Shown here: one piece after another, positions 14,170-20,866 of the stretch
How positions within the stretch are numbered: position 1 is the first letter of the stretch
How the letters are laid out: each line of letters starts with the position of its first letter
Assembly (NCBI GenBank): GCA_958419945.1
Contig: CATZIC010000032.1
Span: 1 to 22,689, forward strand
DNA from: an uncultured Clostridia bacterium
Lineage (GTDB): Bacteria > Bacillota > Clostridia > Christensenellales > Borkfalkiaceae
Direction: 5' to 3'
Length of the DNA stretch: 22,689 nt
Program-made: the position numbers and the translations under genes
The notes under the pieces: model-generated
The model's database searches: none
Seen by the model: only the letters and a program-made list of their open reading frames with translations
What the model was told of the DNA's origin: nothing

Positions 14170-15531
14170 ATGAAGTTTACTTTAAATTACGACAAACAAT
14201 TTATGCCTTTAAGCGAAGAACTTAAGGCGTTTAGAAAAGAAGTTGAGAATGCGGAAAACCTTACCGCAAGCTTTGTGATAGAAAGAAACGGCGGTTTTAA
14301 CTATGCCTTTTCCGAAAAGATTTTTGCTGACGAAAGTATGGCAATGCGTAACTACCGCATTATAGAGCGGCTTATTAAGTCCGCACTGTGGATTGCGGGT
14401 GGCTACAAAATTTACGTTTGCGGGCCGGAATACCTTTATAATCTTATAAAAGACGATTATTCCGCAAACGGAAAACGCAAGTTTGACTACGATTTTATGT
14501 CCGGCGTTTACGAAAAGCCTTTCGAGGTTATTCGTGTGTCAAAGAAGGACCTTCCCGAAAGTAGGAAATGCTCCTTGGATATAGGCGGACATTTGGAAGG
14601 GTGCAGAATCGGCTTTGACGCAGGCGGAAGCGACCGCAAAGTCAGTGCCGTTATCGACGGCAAGGTGGTTTACAGTGAAGAGGTTGTTTGGAACCCCAAA
14701 CTTTCCACCGATTGGCGCTATCAGTACGACGGAATAATGGACTCCATGAAGCGAGCTAGCTCGAAGATGCCGCGTGTGGACGCAATCGGCGTATCGAGTG
14801 CCGGCGTTTACGTTGACGATAAAATTATGGTTGCTTCGCTGTTTATTAAAATCCCGAAAGAGGATTATGAAGCGCACGTTAAAAATATGTATAAAGATAT
14901 TGGTCGTGAAATGGGTGCTCCTATAAAGGTTGCAAACGACGGCGACGTTACCGCTTTGGCAGGGGCAATTAACCTTAAATCTAACTGCGTGTTGGGTATC
15001 GCTATGGGTACGAGCGAGGCGGGCGGCTACATAAACGAGGACGGAAACCTTAACGATTGGCTTAGCGAACTTGCATTCGTTCCCGTGGATATGAACGAAA
15101 ACGCCATGGTTGACGAATGGTCGGGCGATGTTGGCGTAGGCGTAAAATATTTCTCGCAGGACGGTATTATTAAACTTGCGGGTTTGGCGGGTGTTACTTT
15201 CGAAGAAGGGCTTACACCTGCGCAAAAACTTGTGGTGGTTCAGAAGATGTTAGCGGACGGTAGCGAGGTCGCTGAAAAGATTTACGAGGACGTAGGTATC
15301 TATCTCGGTTACGCCATCGCTTACTATTCGGAATTTTACAAGATCAAAAATCTGCTTCTACTCGGCAGGGTTACAAGCGGCCGTGGCGGCAGTATTATTA
15401 TGGAAACCGCCCAAAAGGTGCTTAAAGAGGAATACCCATTATATAAAGATATTAAAATTTCCTTGCCCGACGAGGAATTTAAGCGTGTGGGCCAAAGCAT
15501 AGCCGCAGCGTCGCTTACTAAAATCGACTGA
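14170..15531 (+). CDS. ROK/ASKHA-fold protein with an N-terminal extension
   Basis: 453 residues from ATG 14170, fixed by GGAG six bases upstream. Residues from about 147 form a sugar-kinase-like fold: phosphate-1 motif IGFDAGGSDRKVSAVIDGK, then AIGVSSAGV, VANDGDVTALAG (about 252-263) and phosphate-2 motif LGIAMGTSEAGGY. These place it in the ROK (repressor, ORF, kinase) family or a near relative. The ROK zinc motif (GHxxx...CxCGxxGCxE) is not seen, and the first 145 residues match nothing I know, with no helix-turn-helix obvious, so it is not a typical NagC/XylR-type repressor. ATP-dependent sugar phosphorylation is possible but the substrate cannot be named. It stands between tsaD and maf with no clear operon link. 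There is no sign of damage. Confidence 0.75.
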   Translation: MKFTLNYDKQFMPLSEELKAFRKEVENAENLTASFVIERNGGFNYAFSEKIFADESMAMRNYRIIERLIKSALWIAGGYKIYVCGPEYLYNLIKDDYSANGKRKFDYDFMSGVYEKPFEVIRVSKKDLPESRKCSLDIGGHLEGCRIGFDAGGSDRKVSAVIDGKVVYSEEVVWNPKLSTDWRYQYDGIMDSMKRASSKMPRVDAIGVSSAGVYVDDKIMVASLFIKIPKEDYEAHVKNMYKDIGREMGAPIKVANDGDVTALAGAINLKSNCVLGIAMGTSEAGGYINEDGNLNDWLSELAFVPVDMNENAMVDEWSGDVGVGVKYFSQDGIIKLAGLAGVTFEEGLTPAQKLVVVQKMLADGSEVAEKIYEDVGIYLGYAIAYYSEFYKIKNLLLLGRVTSGRGGSIIMETAQKVLKEEYPLYKDIKISLPDEEFKRVGQSIAAASLTKID

Positions 15532-15562
15532 ATTTAGGTATGTAATTTTTAGACTTTAAACC

Positions 15563-15568
15563 TATTAT
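15563..15568 (+). promoter_or_regulatory. Possible -10 box giving a near-leaderless maf transcript
   Basis: TATTAT lies 8 bases before the maf ATG and no Shine-Dalgarno is present. If used, the transcript would begin within a few bases of the start codon. There is no good -35 box. Confidence 0.3.
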
Positions 15569-15576
15569 CTAAAACT

Positions 15577-16128
15577 ATGAAAGAATTTGTTTTGGCAAGC
15601 GCATCACCGCGAAGACGTGAACTTCTATTAAAGGAAGGTTATAGTTTCAGAGTGGTGCCGTCGCTTCTTCCCGAAAATGAAAATCACAATCTGCCGCCCG
15701 AAGAATACGTTGAGCGGCTTGCCGAAAGCAAGGCAAAAGAGGTATTTTTCCGCGTGAAAACCCTTTGTCTGGCGGCGGACACGGTTGTGGTTTTGGACGG
15801 CAAAATTTTGGAAAAACCCGCCAATAAGCCCGAAAACGCACTGTTTTTAAAAAAATTGTCCAATAGATCACACTTCGTTTTTACAGGCTATGCTATCTAT
15901 GACGGAAGCAAAATGATAACGGGCTACGTTAAAACAGAAGTTGTGTTTAATGACCTTTCCGACGACCTTATAAACGATTACGTCGAAAAGGGGCTTGGGC
16001 TTGACAAGGCGGGCGGATACGGGATTCAAAACGACTATCCGCTTGTAAAAGAATATATCGGAAGTTACACAAACGTCATAGGGCTTCCTATGGAAAAAAT
16101 AAACGAGTTACTTAAGGAGTTATTATGA
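15577..16128 (+). CDS. maf: Maf-family nucleoside triphosphate pyrophosphatase
   Basis: Hydrolyses non-canonical or modified NTPs (dTTP/UTP and modified pyrimidines in the classical Maf subgroup) to the monophosphate plus pyrophosphate, a house-cleaning role also tied to septum/division control in Bacillus. 183 residues, usual length. Motifs: N-terminal LASASPRRRELL (residues 5-16), YVERLAESKAKE, CLAADTVVVLDGKILEKP with the catalytic Asp, and GLDKAGGYGIQ near the end. The start is fixed by the family N-terminus; no ribosome site is seen. The last four bases overlap the next gene (ATGA), so the two are translationally coupled. In Bacillus maf lies beside mreBCD, which supports the call on the neighbour. 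Confidence 0.95.
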   Translation: MKEFVLASASPRRRELLLKEGYSFRVVPSLLPENENHNLPPEEYVERLAESKAKEVFFRVKTLCLAADTVVVLDGKILEKPANKPENALFLKKLSNRSHFVFTGYAIYDGSKMITGYVKTEVVFNDLSDDLINDYVEKGLGLDKAGGYGIQNDYPLVKEYIGSYTNVIGLPMEKINELLKELL

Positions 16129-17129
16129 GTAGCAATACAGTTGCCATCGACATAGGCTCGTCAAACACGGGGATATATCAGGTAGGCGCAAACGTCGTTT
16201 TGTTTGAGCCCAGCCTCGTTGCTTTTTCGACGGACGAAAACACCGTCAGAGAGGTTGGCTTCGAGGCAAAAAAACTGGTCGGAAGAACCACGGGAAGCAC
16301 CGTTGTGGTTGCGCCTGTTTTCGAAGCGCAGATAAGCGACGAAAAGGCTTGCACCGCCATGCTTAACAGGTTTTTGAACAAAATCACCGTAAAACGTTTT
16401 TCTTCAAGACCCTCCGTTATTTTTTCCGTGCCCTGCGGGTATAAGCCAGAACAGATTAAAACCGCAGAAAGGGTTTTGCGTGATTCGGGCGTTTCAGATT
16501 ACGTTTTCGTGGAATCGCCTGTACTTACGGCGTTAGGGCTTGGACTTCCGATGACCGATTCTTCACCTGCGTTTATCGTGGATATGGGCGGCGGCGCAAC
16601 TCAAATTTCCGCAGTTTCGCTTGACGGAATTATTTGCGGGCTTACCGTAAACATGGGCGGCATGAGCATTGACGCTATGATTATGAGTTTTATCCGTGAA
16701 CGCTACGGTATAAGAATCGGCTCTTTAACGGCGGAAGCGGTTAAGCAAAAAATAGGCTCTCTTATAGAAAACGATATGACGACCATGGTGGTAAGCGGGC
16801 AGTCCGTGGATACCGGCAGGCCGCATTCCATAAGGCTTTCTTCGGAGGACTTGAAGGAACCCATCAGAACTTTCTTTGATAAAATCTTTCAGATTACGGG
16901 CATGGTTTTGTCAAAACTCCCTGCAGAGGTTTCTGCGGACGTTCGTAAAAGCGGAATTTATTTTTCCGGCGGCGTTTCCAAAACACCGGGGTTAGAAGAA
17001 TACTTCCGTGAAAAGATGAACATGCGTGCAAACGTCTTCGGGGACGCTCAGGTCGCTGCAATTTTGGGCGGCGGCATCATTGCCGAAAACAAGGAACTTC
17101 TTAAAAAATTAAGAATAAACAAAAGGTAA
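16125..17129 (+). CDS. MreB-like bacterial actin (divergent)
   Basis: 334 residues, the usual MreB/Mbl length, with the actin-fold motifs in order: phosphate-1 VAIDIGSSNTGIY (about 6-18, where MreB normally has IDLGTANT), EPSLVAF, LVGRTTGS, then phosphate-2 IVDMGGGATQISAVSLDGI, and adenosine motif IYFSGGVSKTPGLEEYF. MreB proteins form membrane-bound filaments that guide cell-wall synthesis in rod cells. Starts inside the maf stop with GGAG upstream. mreC and mreD do not follow: the next gene is convergent ttcA. The motif changes and missing partners suggest a second, specialised MreB/Mbl paralogue rather than the main rod-shape gene; I leave the symbol empty. FtsA- or EutJ-like proteins are less likely. 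Confidence 0.8.
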   Translation: MSSNTVAIDIGSSNTGIYQVGANVVLFEPSLVAFSTDENTVREVGFEAKKLVGRTTGSTVVVAPVFEAQISDEKACTAMLNRFLNKITVKRFSSRPSVIFSVPCGYKPEQIKTAERVLRDSGVSDYVFVESPVLTALGLGLPMTDSSPAFIVDMGGGATQISAVSLDGIICGLTVNMGGMSIDAMIMSFIRERYGIRIGSLTAEAVKQKIGSLIENDMTTMVVSGQSVDTGRPHSIRLSSEDLKEPIRTFFDKIFQITGMVLSKLPAEVSADVRKSGIYFSGGVSKTPGLEEYFREKMNMRANVFGDAQVAAILGGGIIAENKELLKKLRINKR

Positions 17130-17162
17130 TTTTGCCTTTTGTTTGGAATAAGGTTTAAGACT

Positions 17163-17191
17163 AAAAGTCCGCCTATAGGTCGGTTTTCGGC
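17163..17191 (-). repeat. TATAG element copy j
   Basis: Minus strand reads GCCGAAAACCGAC, CTATAGG, CGGACTTTT. It lies between the convergent MreB-like and ttcA genes, next to the terminator hairpin. Confidence 0.78.
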
Positions 17192-17226
17192 TGATTTTGG
17201 GCGGAAATGTTTCATAAATATAACAA

Positions 17227-17264
17227 AAACGCACCTTGAAAGTAATAACTTTCGGGGTGCGTTT
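17227..17264 (-). terminator. Intrinsic terminator of ttcA (may act both ways)
   Basis: A 16-bp stem: AAACGCACC/GGTGCGTTT perfect, plus TTGAAAG/CTTTCGG with two G-T pairs, loop TAATAA. On the minus strand GGTGCG is followed by TTTTT, so it terminates ttcA well; on the plus strand the tail is only TTT, so it is weaker for the MreB-like gene. Confidence 0.85.
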
Positions 17265-17280
17265 AAAGTTTAAATTAAAA

Positions 17281-18099
17281 TTAGTTGTTGCTACCTTCTG
17301 TATCGCAAAGGTTAGCGGTTTCGTTTAATTGCACGCTATTGTTGTCGGCAAAATTTTTGAATTCTTCCATTTTTTTGATTGCCTCGCCGAAAAGGTGATT
17401 TCTTTCCGGGTGATAGATTGCAGATAACATTCTGTCCTTTGCAAACGGAATATCCTTTTTTATATAGGCGATAAGTTCCTTTACGTATTGGCGTTTTGTG
17501 TGTTTATCCGCAGGGCAGGGGTTATGGATTATCGGAAGGTCTTTAGAATAAGAAGTGATGTCCTTTTCTTCGATATAAATCATGGGGCGAATTACGGTAA
17601 CTTCGCTACGGGATAAAAAGGTTACCGGTTCGAAAGTGGAAAATCTGCCTTCGAAAATCATCGATAAAAAGAAGGTCTCCACCAGGTCGTCCGCATGGTG
17701 GCCGAGGGCAAGTTTATTGCAGCCCAGCTTTTTGGCAACCGTATTTAATGCGCCGCGCCTTAGTTTACTGCATAAACTGCAAGGATTTTTTTCCTTTCTT
17801 ATATTAAACAAAATTTCGCCGATGTCGGTTTTTTCGGTAACGTATTCCACTGCTAAATCTCGGCAATAATTTTCCATAGCCGAAACTTCATTTTCATCGC
17901 AATTTAGGCCCATGTCTATACGGATAGCGACGACGGAAAACTTTTTCGGATAGAAAATGCGAAGTTTTGCTAAAAGAGTCAAAAGGGTAACGCTGTCCTT
18001 TCCGCCGGAAAGACCGACTGCTATACGGTCTCCTTCCTCGATCATATGAAAATCTTCAACCGCACGTCTTAAAGGGGATAAAAGTTGTTGGGTAGTCAT
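17281..18099 (-). CDS. ttcA: tRNA 2-thiocytidine biosynthesis protein TtcA
   Basis: PP-loop ATPase that adenylates C32 of certain tRNAs and inserts sulfur to make 2-thiocytidine, using an oxygen-sensitive iron-sulfur cluster; cytoplasmic. 272 residues. PP-loop SGGKDS at 31-36, CSLC at Cys107/Cys110, LGHHADDLVET at about 132-142, and HNPCP with Cys195 as third cluster cysteine, all in TtcA order. The C-terminal 30 or so residues are a loose polar tail. It is the only gene on the minus strand here and is transcribed away from the small exporter gene at 18233, with a shared 133-bp upstream region. AAGGT nine bases before the ATG is a modest ribosome site. Relatives in the wider TtcA/TtuA family thiolate other bases, so exact base specificity is inferred. 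Confidence 0.92.
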   Translation of the reverse strand: MTTQQLLSPLRRAVEDFHMIEEGDRIAVGLSGGKDSVTLLTLLAKLRIFYPKKFSVVAIRIDMGLNCDENEVSAMENYCRDLAVEYVTEKTDIGEILFNIRKEKNPCSLCSKLRRGALNTVAKKLGCNKLALGHHADDLVETFFLSMIFEGRFSTFEPVTFLSRSEVTVIRPMIYIEEKDITSYSKDLPIIHNPCPADKHTKRQYVKELIAYIKKDIPFAKDRMLSAIYHPERNHLFGEAIKKMEEFKNFADNNSVQLNETANLCDTEGSNN

Positions 18100-18125
18100 A
18101 ATTTTTTACCTTTTTATATAAACCT

Positions 18126-18154
18126 TTGCAAATAACAAAAACCTGTGATATAAT
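18126..18154 (+). promoter_or_regulatory. Promoter of the small exporter gene
   Basis: TTGCAA (18126-18131), 17-nt spacer, perfect TATAAT (18149-18154) preceded by TGA, an extended -10. Transcription from about 18161 leaves a 72-nt AT-rich leader. Confidence 0.8.
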
Positions 18155-18232
18155 AATCTAAACCGAGGTTTTATTTTTTACAGTTACAATAATATAATAT
18201 TTTCGATTAAAAATCAATTTTTTGGGGCTAAA

Positions 18233-18853
18233 GTGGCAGATATAGTTGTTGAATTTTTACAGTCGGGCATTAAAAACCCGTATATACTTACTATTTTAGT
18301 GGCAATGTTTCCGCTTATCGAACTTAAAGGCGCAATTCCTATCGGGCTCAAACTCGGGCTTAAACTTATAGATAGCGCACTTTTGTCGTACGTCGGTTCA
18401 ACTTTAATAGTTATTCCAATATTTTTTCTTTTAATTTACGTCTTTAAGCTGTTAAAAAAGATACCGCTTGTTAAAAAACTTGTCTATAAGCTTGAAGCAA
18501 TGTTCGAAAAAAAAGCGGAAAAAATAGCGAAAAAGTCGGACGGTAAGACCGAAGAGGTTAAACGAAGATTTTTAATGACCGCACTTTTTATATTCGTTGC
18601 GGTTCCGCTTCCCTTAACAGGTGTGTGGACGGGCGCCGCCATTGCGGTATTTTTGAATATGAGCTTTAAAGATTCCATACTGCCGCTTGCGCTTGGTAAT
18701 TTTACCGCAGGAAGTTTTATAACGCTTATAACTTTTTTATTTGAAGATTACGTGGATATAATTATTACCTGTATGCTTATTTTGGCAATTATAATGCTTG
18801 TGGTTTTGATTGTGAAAATTGCCCTTTCAAAACCGGAAAAGGCGGAGCCTTAA
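18233..18853 (+). CDS. Small multidrug-export family membrane protein (COG2426 type)
   Basis: 206 residues with four to five membrane segments: about 15-35 (containing LVAMFPLIELKGAIPIGL), 45-72, 112-135, 137-160 and 167-198. A charged cytoplasmic loop lies between (EKKAEKIAKKSDGKTEEVKRR, about 92-112, given here in part). The ELKGAIPIG motif and the P.TG.WTGA..A motif (PLTGVWTGAAIAVFL) mark the Sm_multidrug_ex family. The family name comes from one early report; substrate and direction of transport are uncertain. The start is GTG at 18233 with only GGGG as a possible ribosome site, chosen by family length. It may end at the weak hairpin in TATAG copy k just downstream. Confidence 0.82.
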   Translation: MADIVVEFLQSGIKNPYILTILVAMFPLIELKGAIPIGLKLGLKLIDSALLSYVGSTLIVIPIFFLLIYVFKLLKKIPLVKKLVYKLEAMFEKKAEKIAKKSDGKTEEVKRRFLMTALFIFVAVPLPLTGVWTGAAIAVFLNMSFKDSILPLALGNFTAGSFITLITFLFEDYVDIIITCMLILAIIMLVVLIVKIALSKPEKAEP

Positions 18854-18864
18854 AATATAAATAA

Positions 18865-18895
18865 TGCCGATAGCGGGCTTATAGCCCCACTTTTT
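18865..18895 (+). repeat. TATAG element copy k, possible weak terminator
   Basis: TGCCGATAGCGGGC, TTATAG, CCCCACTTTTT. Here the arms form GGGC-TTATA-GCCC followed by CACTTTTT, so this copy may act as a weak terminator 11 bp after the exporter gene. Confidence 0.7.
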
Positions 18896-18911
18896 ACAGC
18901 TTTTTACTAAA

Positions 18912-19523
18912 ATGAAAACAAATTACGATATTGAATTTCAAAATTACATAGACAAAATAGACGGTAAAAGGCAAAAACTTTTACTGCACGCTTGCTGTGC
19001 GCCCTGTTCATCCAGCGTTTTAGAAAGGGTTACGCCCTATTTTGACGTAACTTTGTTTTTCTATAACCCGAATATTACGGATAAAACGGAGTACGATTAC
19101 AGACTTTCCGAACTTTACCGCTTTGTATCCACCGTTTACGGAGATAAAGTTAAGATTATAGAAGGGGAATATTCCCCCGAAAGGTTTTACGGATTTACAA
19201 AAGGAAAAGAGGATTTGCCCGAAGGGGGAGAGCGTTGTTTTTGCTGCTATAATGAAAGGCTTTTTAAAACTGCGGAAATGGCAAAAGTGGGTCTATATGA
19301 CTGTTATTGCACAACTTTATCTGTAAGTCCTTACAAAAATGCAGAAAAATTAAACCTTATCGGACAGGAAATTTCTAAAAAAATAGGGGTTACTTATTTA
19401 CCGGCCGACTTCAAAAAAAGACAAGGGTACGTCAGGTCTATAGAACTTTCAAAAGAATATGGACTATACAGGCAGAATTATTGCGGATGCGAATTTTCAC
19501 GCAAAATGGCGAATGACAGATAA
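18912..19523 (+). CDS. queH: Epoxyqueuosine reductase QueH
   Basis: Carries out the last step of queuosine synthesis, reducing epoxyqueuosine to queuosine at position 34 of GUN-anticodon tRNAs; it is the cobalamin-independent alternative to QueG. 203 residues, usual length. Motifs: HACCAPCSS (Cys28, Cys29, Cys32), ERCFCCYNERL (Cys109, Cys111, Cys112), TTLSVSPYKN, and NYCGCEFS (Cys191, Cys193); the cysteines bind an iron-sulfur cluster and a second iron in the family. The ATG at 18912 has no Shine-Dalgarno (TTTTTACTAAA precedes). It ends at a strong terminator and shares no operon with other queuosine genes here. Confidence 0.95.
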   Translation: MKTNYDIEFQNYIDKIDGKRQKLLLHACCAPCSSSVLERVTPYFDVTLFFYNPNITDKTEYDYRLSELYRFVSTVYGDKVKIIEGEYSPERFYGFTKGKEDLPEGGERCFCCYNERLFKTAEMAKVGLYDCYCTTLSVSPYKNAEKLNLIGQEISKKIGVTYLPADFKKRQGYVRSIELSKEYGLYRQNYCGCEFSRKMANDR

Positions 19524-19529
19524 ATTTAC

Positions 19530-19567
19530 GGCGGTTTGGGTTTATTCCTTTACAAACCGCCTTTTTT
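19530..19567 (+). terminator. Intrinsic terminator of queH
   Basis: GGCGGTTTG (19530-19538) pairs with CAAACCGCC (19553-19561), 9 bp, 14-base loop, followed by six T. It overlaps the -35 box of the next gene. Confidence 0.9.
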
Positions 19568-19577
19568 ATTATAAAAT
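19549..19577 (+). promoter_or_regulatory. Promoter of the DUF512 operon, overlapping the queH terminator
   Basis: TTTACA (19549-19554), 17-nt spacer, TAAAAT (19572-19577), each 5 of 6 to consensus. The predicted start near 19584 is only about three bases before the ATG at 19587, so the transcript would be leaderless. Confidence 0.6.
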
Positions 19578-19586
19578 ATATATAGT

Positions 19587-20864
19587 ATGCTAATAATCAA
19601 AGAAATTGAAAAAAACGGCATAGGCGAGGAAATCGGACTTGAAGTGGGCGACGCAATCCTGAAATTCGACGGGCACGAAGTCGTTGATATTCTCGACTAT
19701 CTATATTACGACGCAAAAGAAAGTTTTAAAATGACCATCGGAACCCGAGGACAAGAGGTGGAGTGCGAAATCGAAAAGGACGACGACGAAACTTTGGGAC
19801 TTACCTTTTGTTCGGACGGGCTGGAAATGCGGCTTTGCAGAAACAACTGCATTTTCTGCTTCGTTCAGCAGCTTCCCAAAGGATTACGTGAAAGCCTGTA
19901 CGTAAAAGACGACGATTACCGCCAAAGTTTTTTGTGCGGAAACTACGTTACTTTGACAAACGTCAGCGACTTCGATATCGAAAGAATAATAAGGTTGCAC
20001 CTTTCCCCCCTTTATATTTCCGTGCACACACTTTATAAAGATCAGCGAAGCAAAATGCTCAACAATCGTTTTGCGGACAGGCTTTACGATATGATAAGGA
20101 CGCTTACGGAAGGCGGTATCGAGATCCATGCGCAGATAGTGCTTGTAAAAGGTGTGAACGACGGCGTAGCGTTAGAGGAAACTTGCGCTTTGCTTGCGCC
20201 AATTAAAAATATAAAAACCCTTGCGGTCGTTCCTTGCGGAATATCGGGGCACAGAGAGGGGCTTACGAAAATCGAAGATATAGACGGAGAATACGCTAAA
20301 AACCTTATTCACCAGGTGGAAGAACTCAATAAAAAATTCGGGCGGAATTTTATATTTGCGGCGGACGATTTTTACGTTCGTGCAAAATTGCCTTTTCCCA
20401 AATACGAGGTGTACGGCAACTTCGATCAGATAGAAAACGGCGTGGGAATGTTCACTTCCTTTATGCACGACTATAACGAAGTATGCCAAAAAACGACCTA
20501 TAGGCACACTTTTTTGATTGTAACGGGTGTTGCCGCCAGGCCGTTTATAGAAGAATACGCAAAAAAAACAGAAGAACTTGTGGAAGGACTTAAGGTGTAC
20601 GTTATAGCGCCTGTAAATAAATTTTTCGGACCGACCATTACCGCCGCAGGACTTTTAACGGGCGGGGACGTATCCGAGGCGATACTTAACTTTGACAAGG
20701 AATTCGATGAAGTCGTGCTTCCCAAAAACATGATGAAGGAAACGGAAAACGTTTTCCTTGACGGCATGACTTTGGAAACTTTACAGAAAATTACGGGTAA
20801 GCCCGTTAAACTTGCGGACGTATCGGGAAACCACTTTTTTAACGTCTTAGCGGGTAAGGAGTAA
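19587..20864 (+). CDS. DUF512-family radical SAM protein with N-terminal PDZ domain
   Basis: 425 residues. The N-terminal PDZ-like domain (about 1-70) reads VGDAILKFDGHEVVDILDY. A divergent radical-SAM cluster motif follows, CRNNCIFCF with Cys84, Cys88, Cys91 (CX3CX2C), then QQLPKGLRESLYVKDDDYR and FLCGNYVTLTN, which are signatures of this family. The C-terminal DUF512 domain includes IVTGVAARPF and VYVIAPVNKFFGPTITAAGL. The reaction is unknown; the family is common in Clostridia beside der, as here, where der starts two bases after the stop. No ribosome site precedes the ATG; start and PDZ alignment agree, and the promoter suggests leaderless initiation. A TATAG element sits inside the gene at 20484-20516, coding about residues 300-310 (CQKTTYRHTFL) just before the VTG strand. 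Confidence 0.9.
   Translation: MLIIKEIEKNGIGEEIGLEVGDAILKFDGHEVVDILDYLYYDAKESFKMTIGTRGQEVECEIEKDDDETLGLTFCSDGLEMRLCRNNCIFCFVQQLPKGLRESLYVKDDDYRQSFLCGNYVTLTNVSDFDIERIIRLHLSPLYISVHTLYKDQRSKMLNNRFADRLYDMIRTLTEGGIEIHAQIVLVKGVNDGVALEETCALLAPIKNIKTLAVVPCGISGHREGLTKIEDIDGEYAKNLIHQVEELNKKFGRNFIFAADDFYVRAKLPFPKYEVYGNFDQIENGVGMFTSFMHDYNEVCQKTTYRHTFLIVTGVAARPFIEEYAKKTEELVEGLKVYVIAPVNKFFGPTITAAGLLTGGDVSEAILNFDKEFDEVVLPKNMMKETENVFLDGMTLETLQKITGKPVKLADVSGNHFFNVLAGKE
20484..20516 (+). repeat. TATAG element copy l, inside the DUF512 gene
   Basis: TGCCAAAAAACGAC, CTATAGG, CACACTTTTTTG. It keeps the CGACCTATAGG core and ACTTTTT tail of intergenic copies and is read in frame as CQKTTYRHTFL. Confidence 0.6.
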
Positions 20865-20866
20865 TT

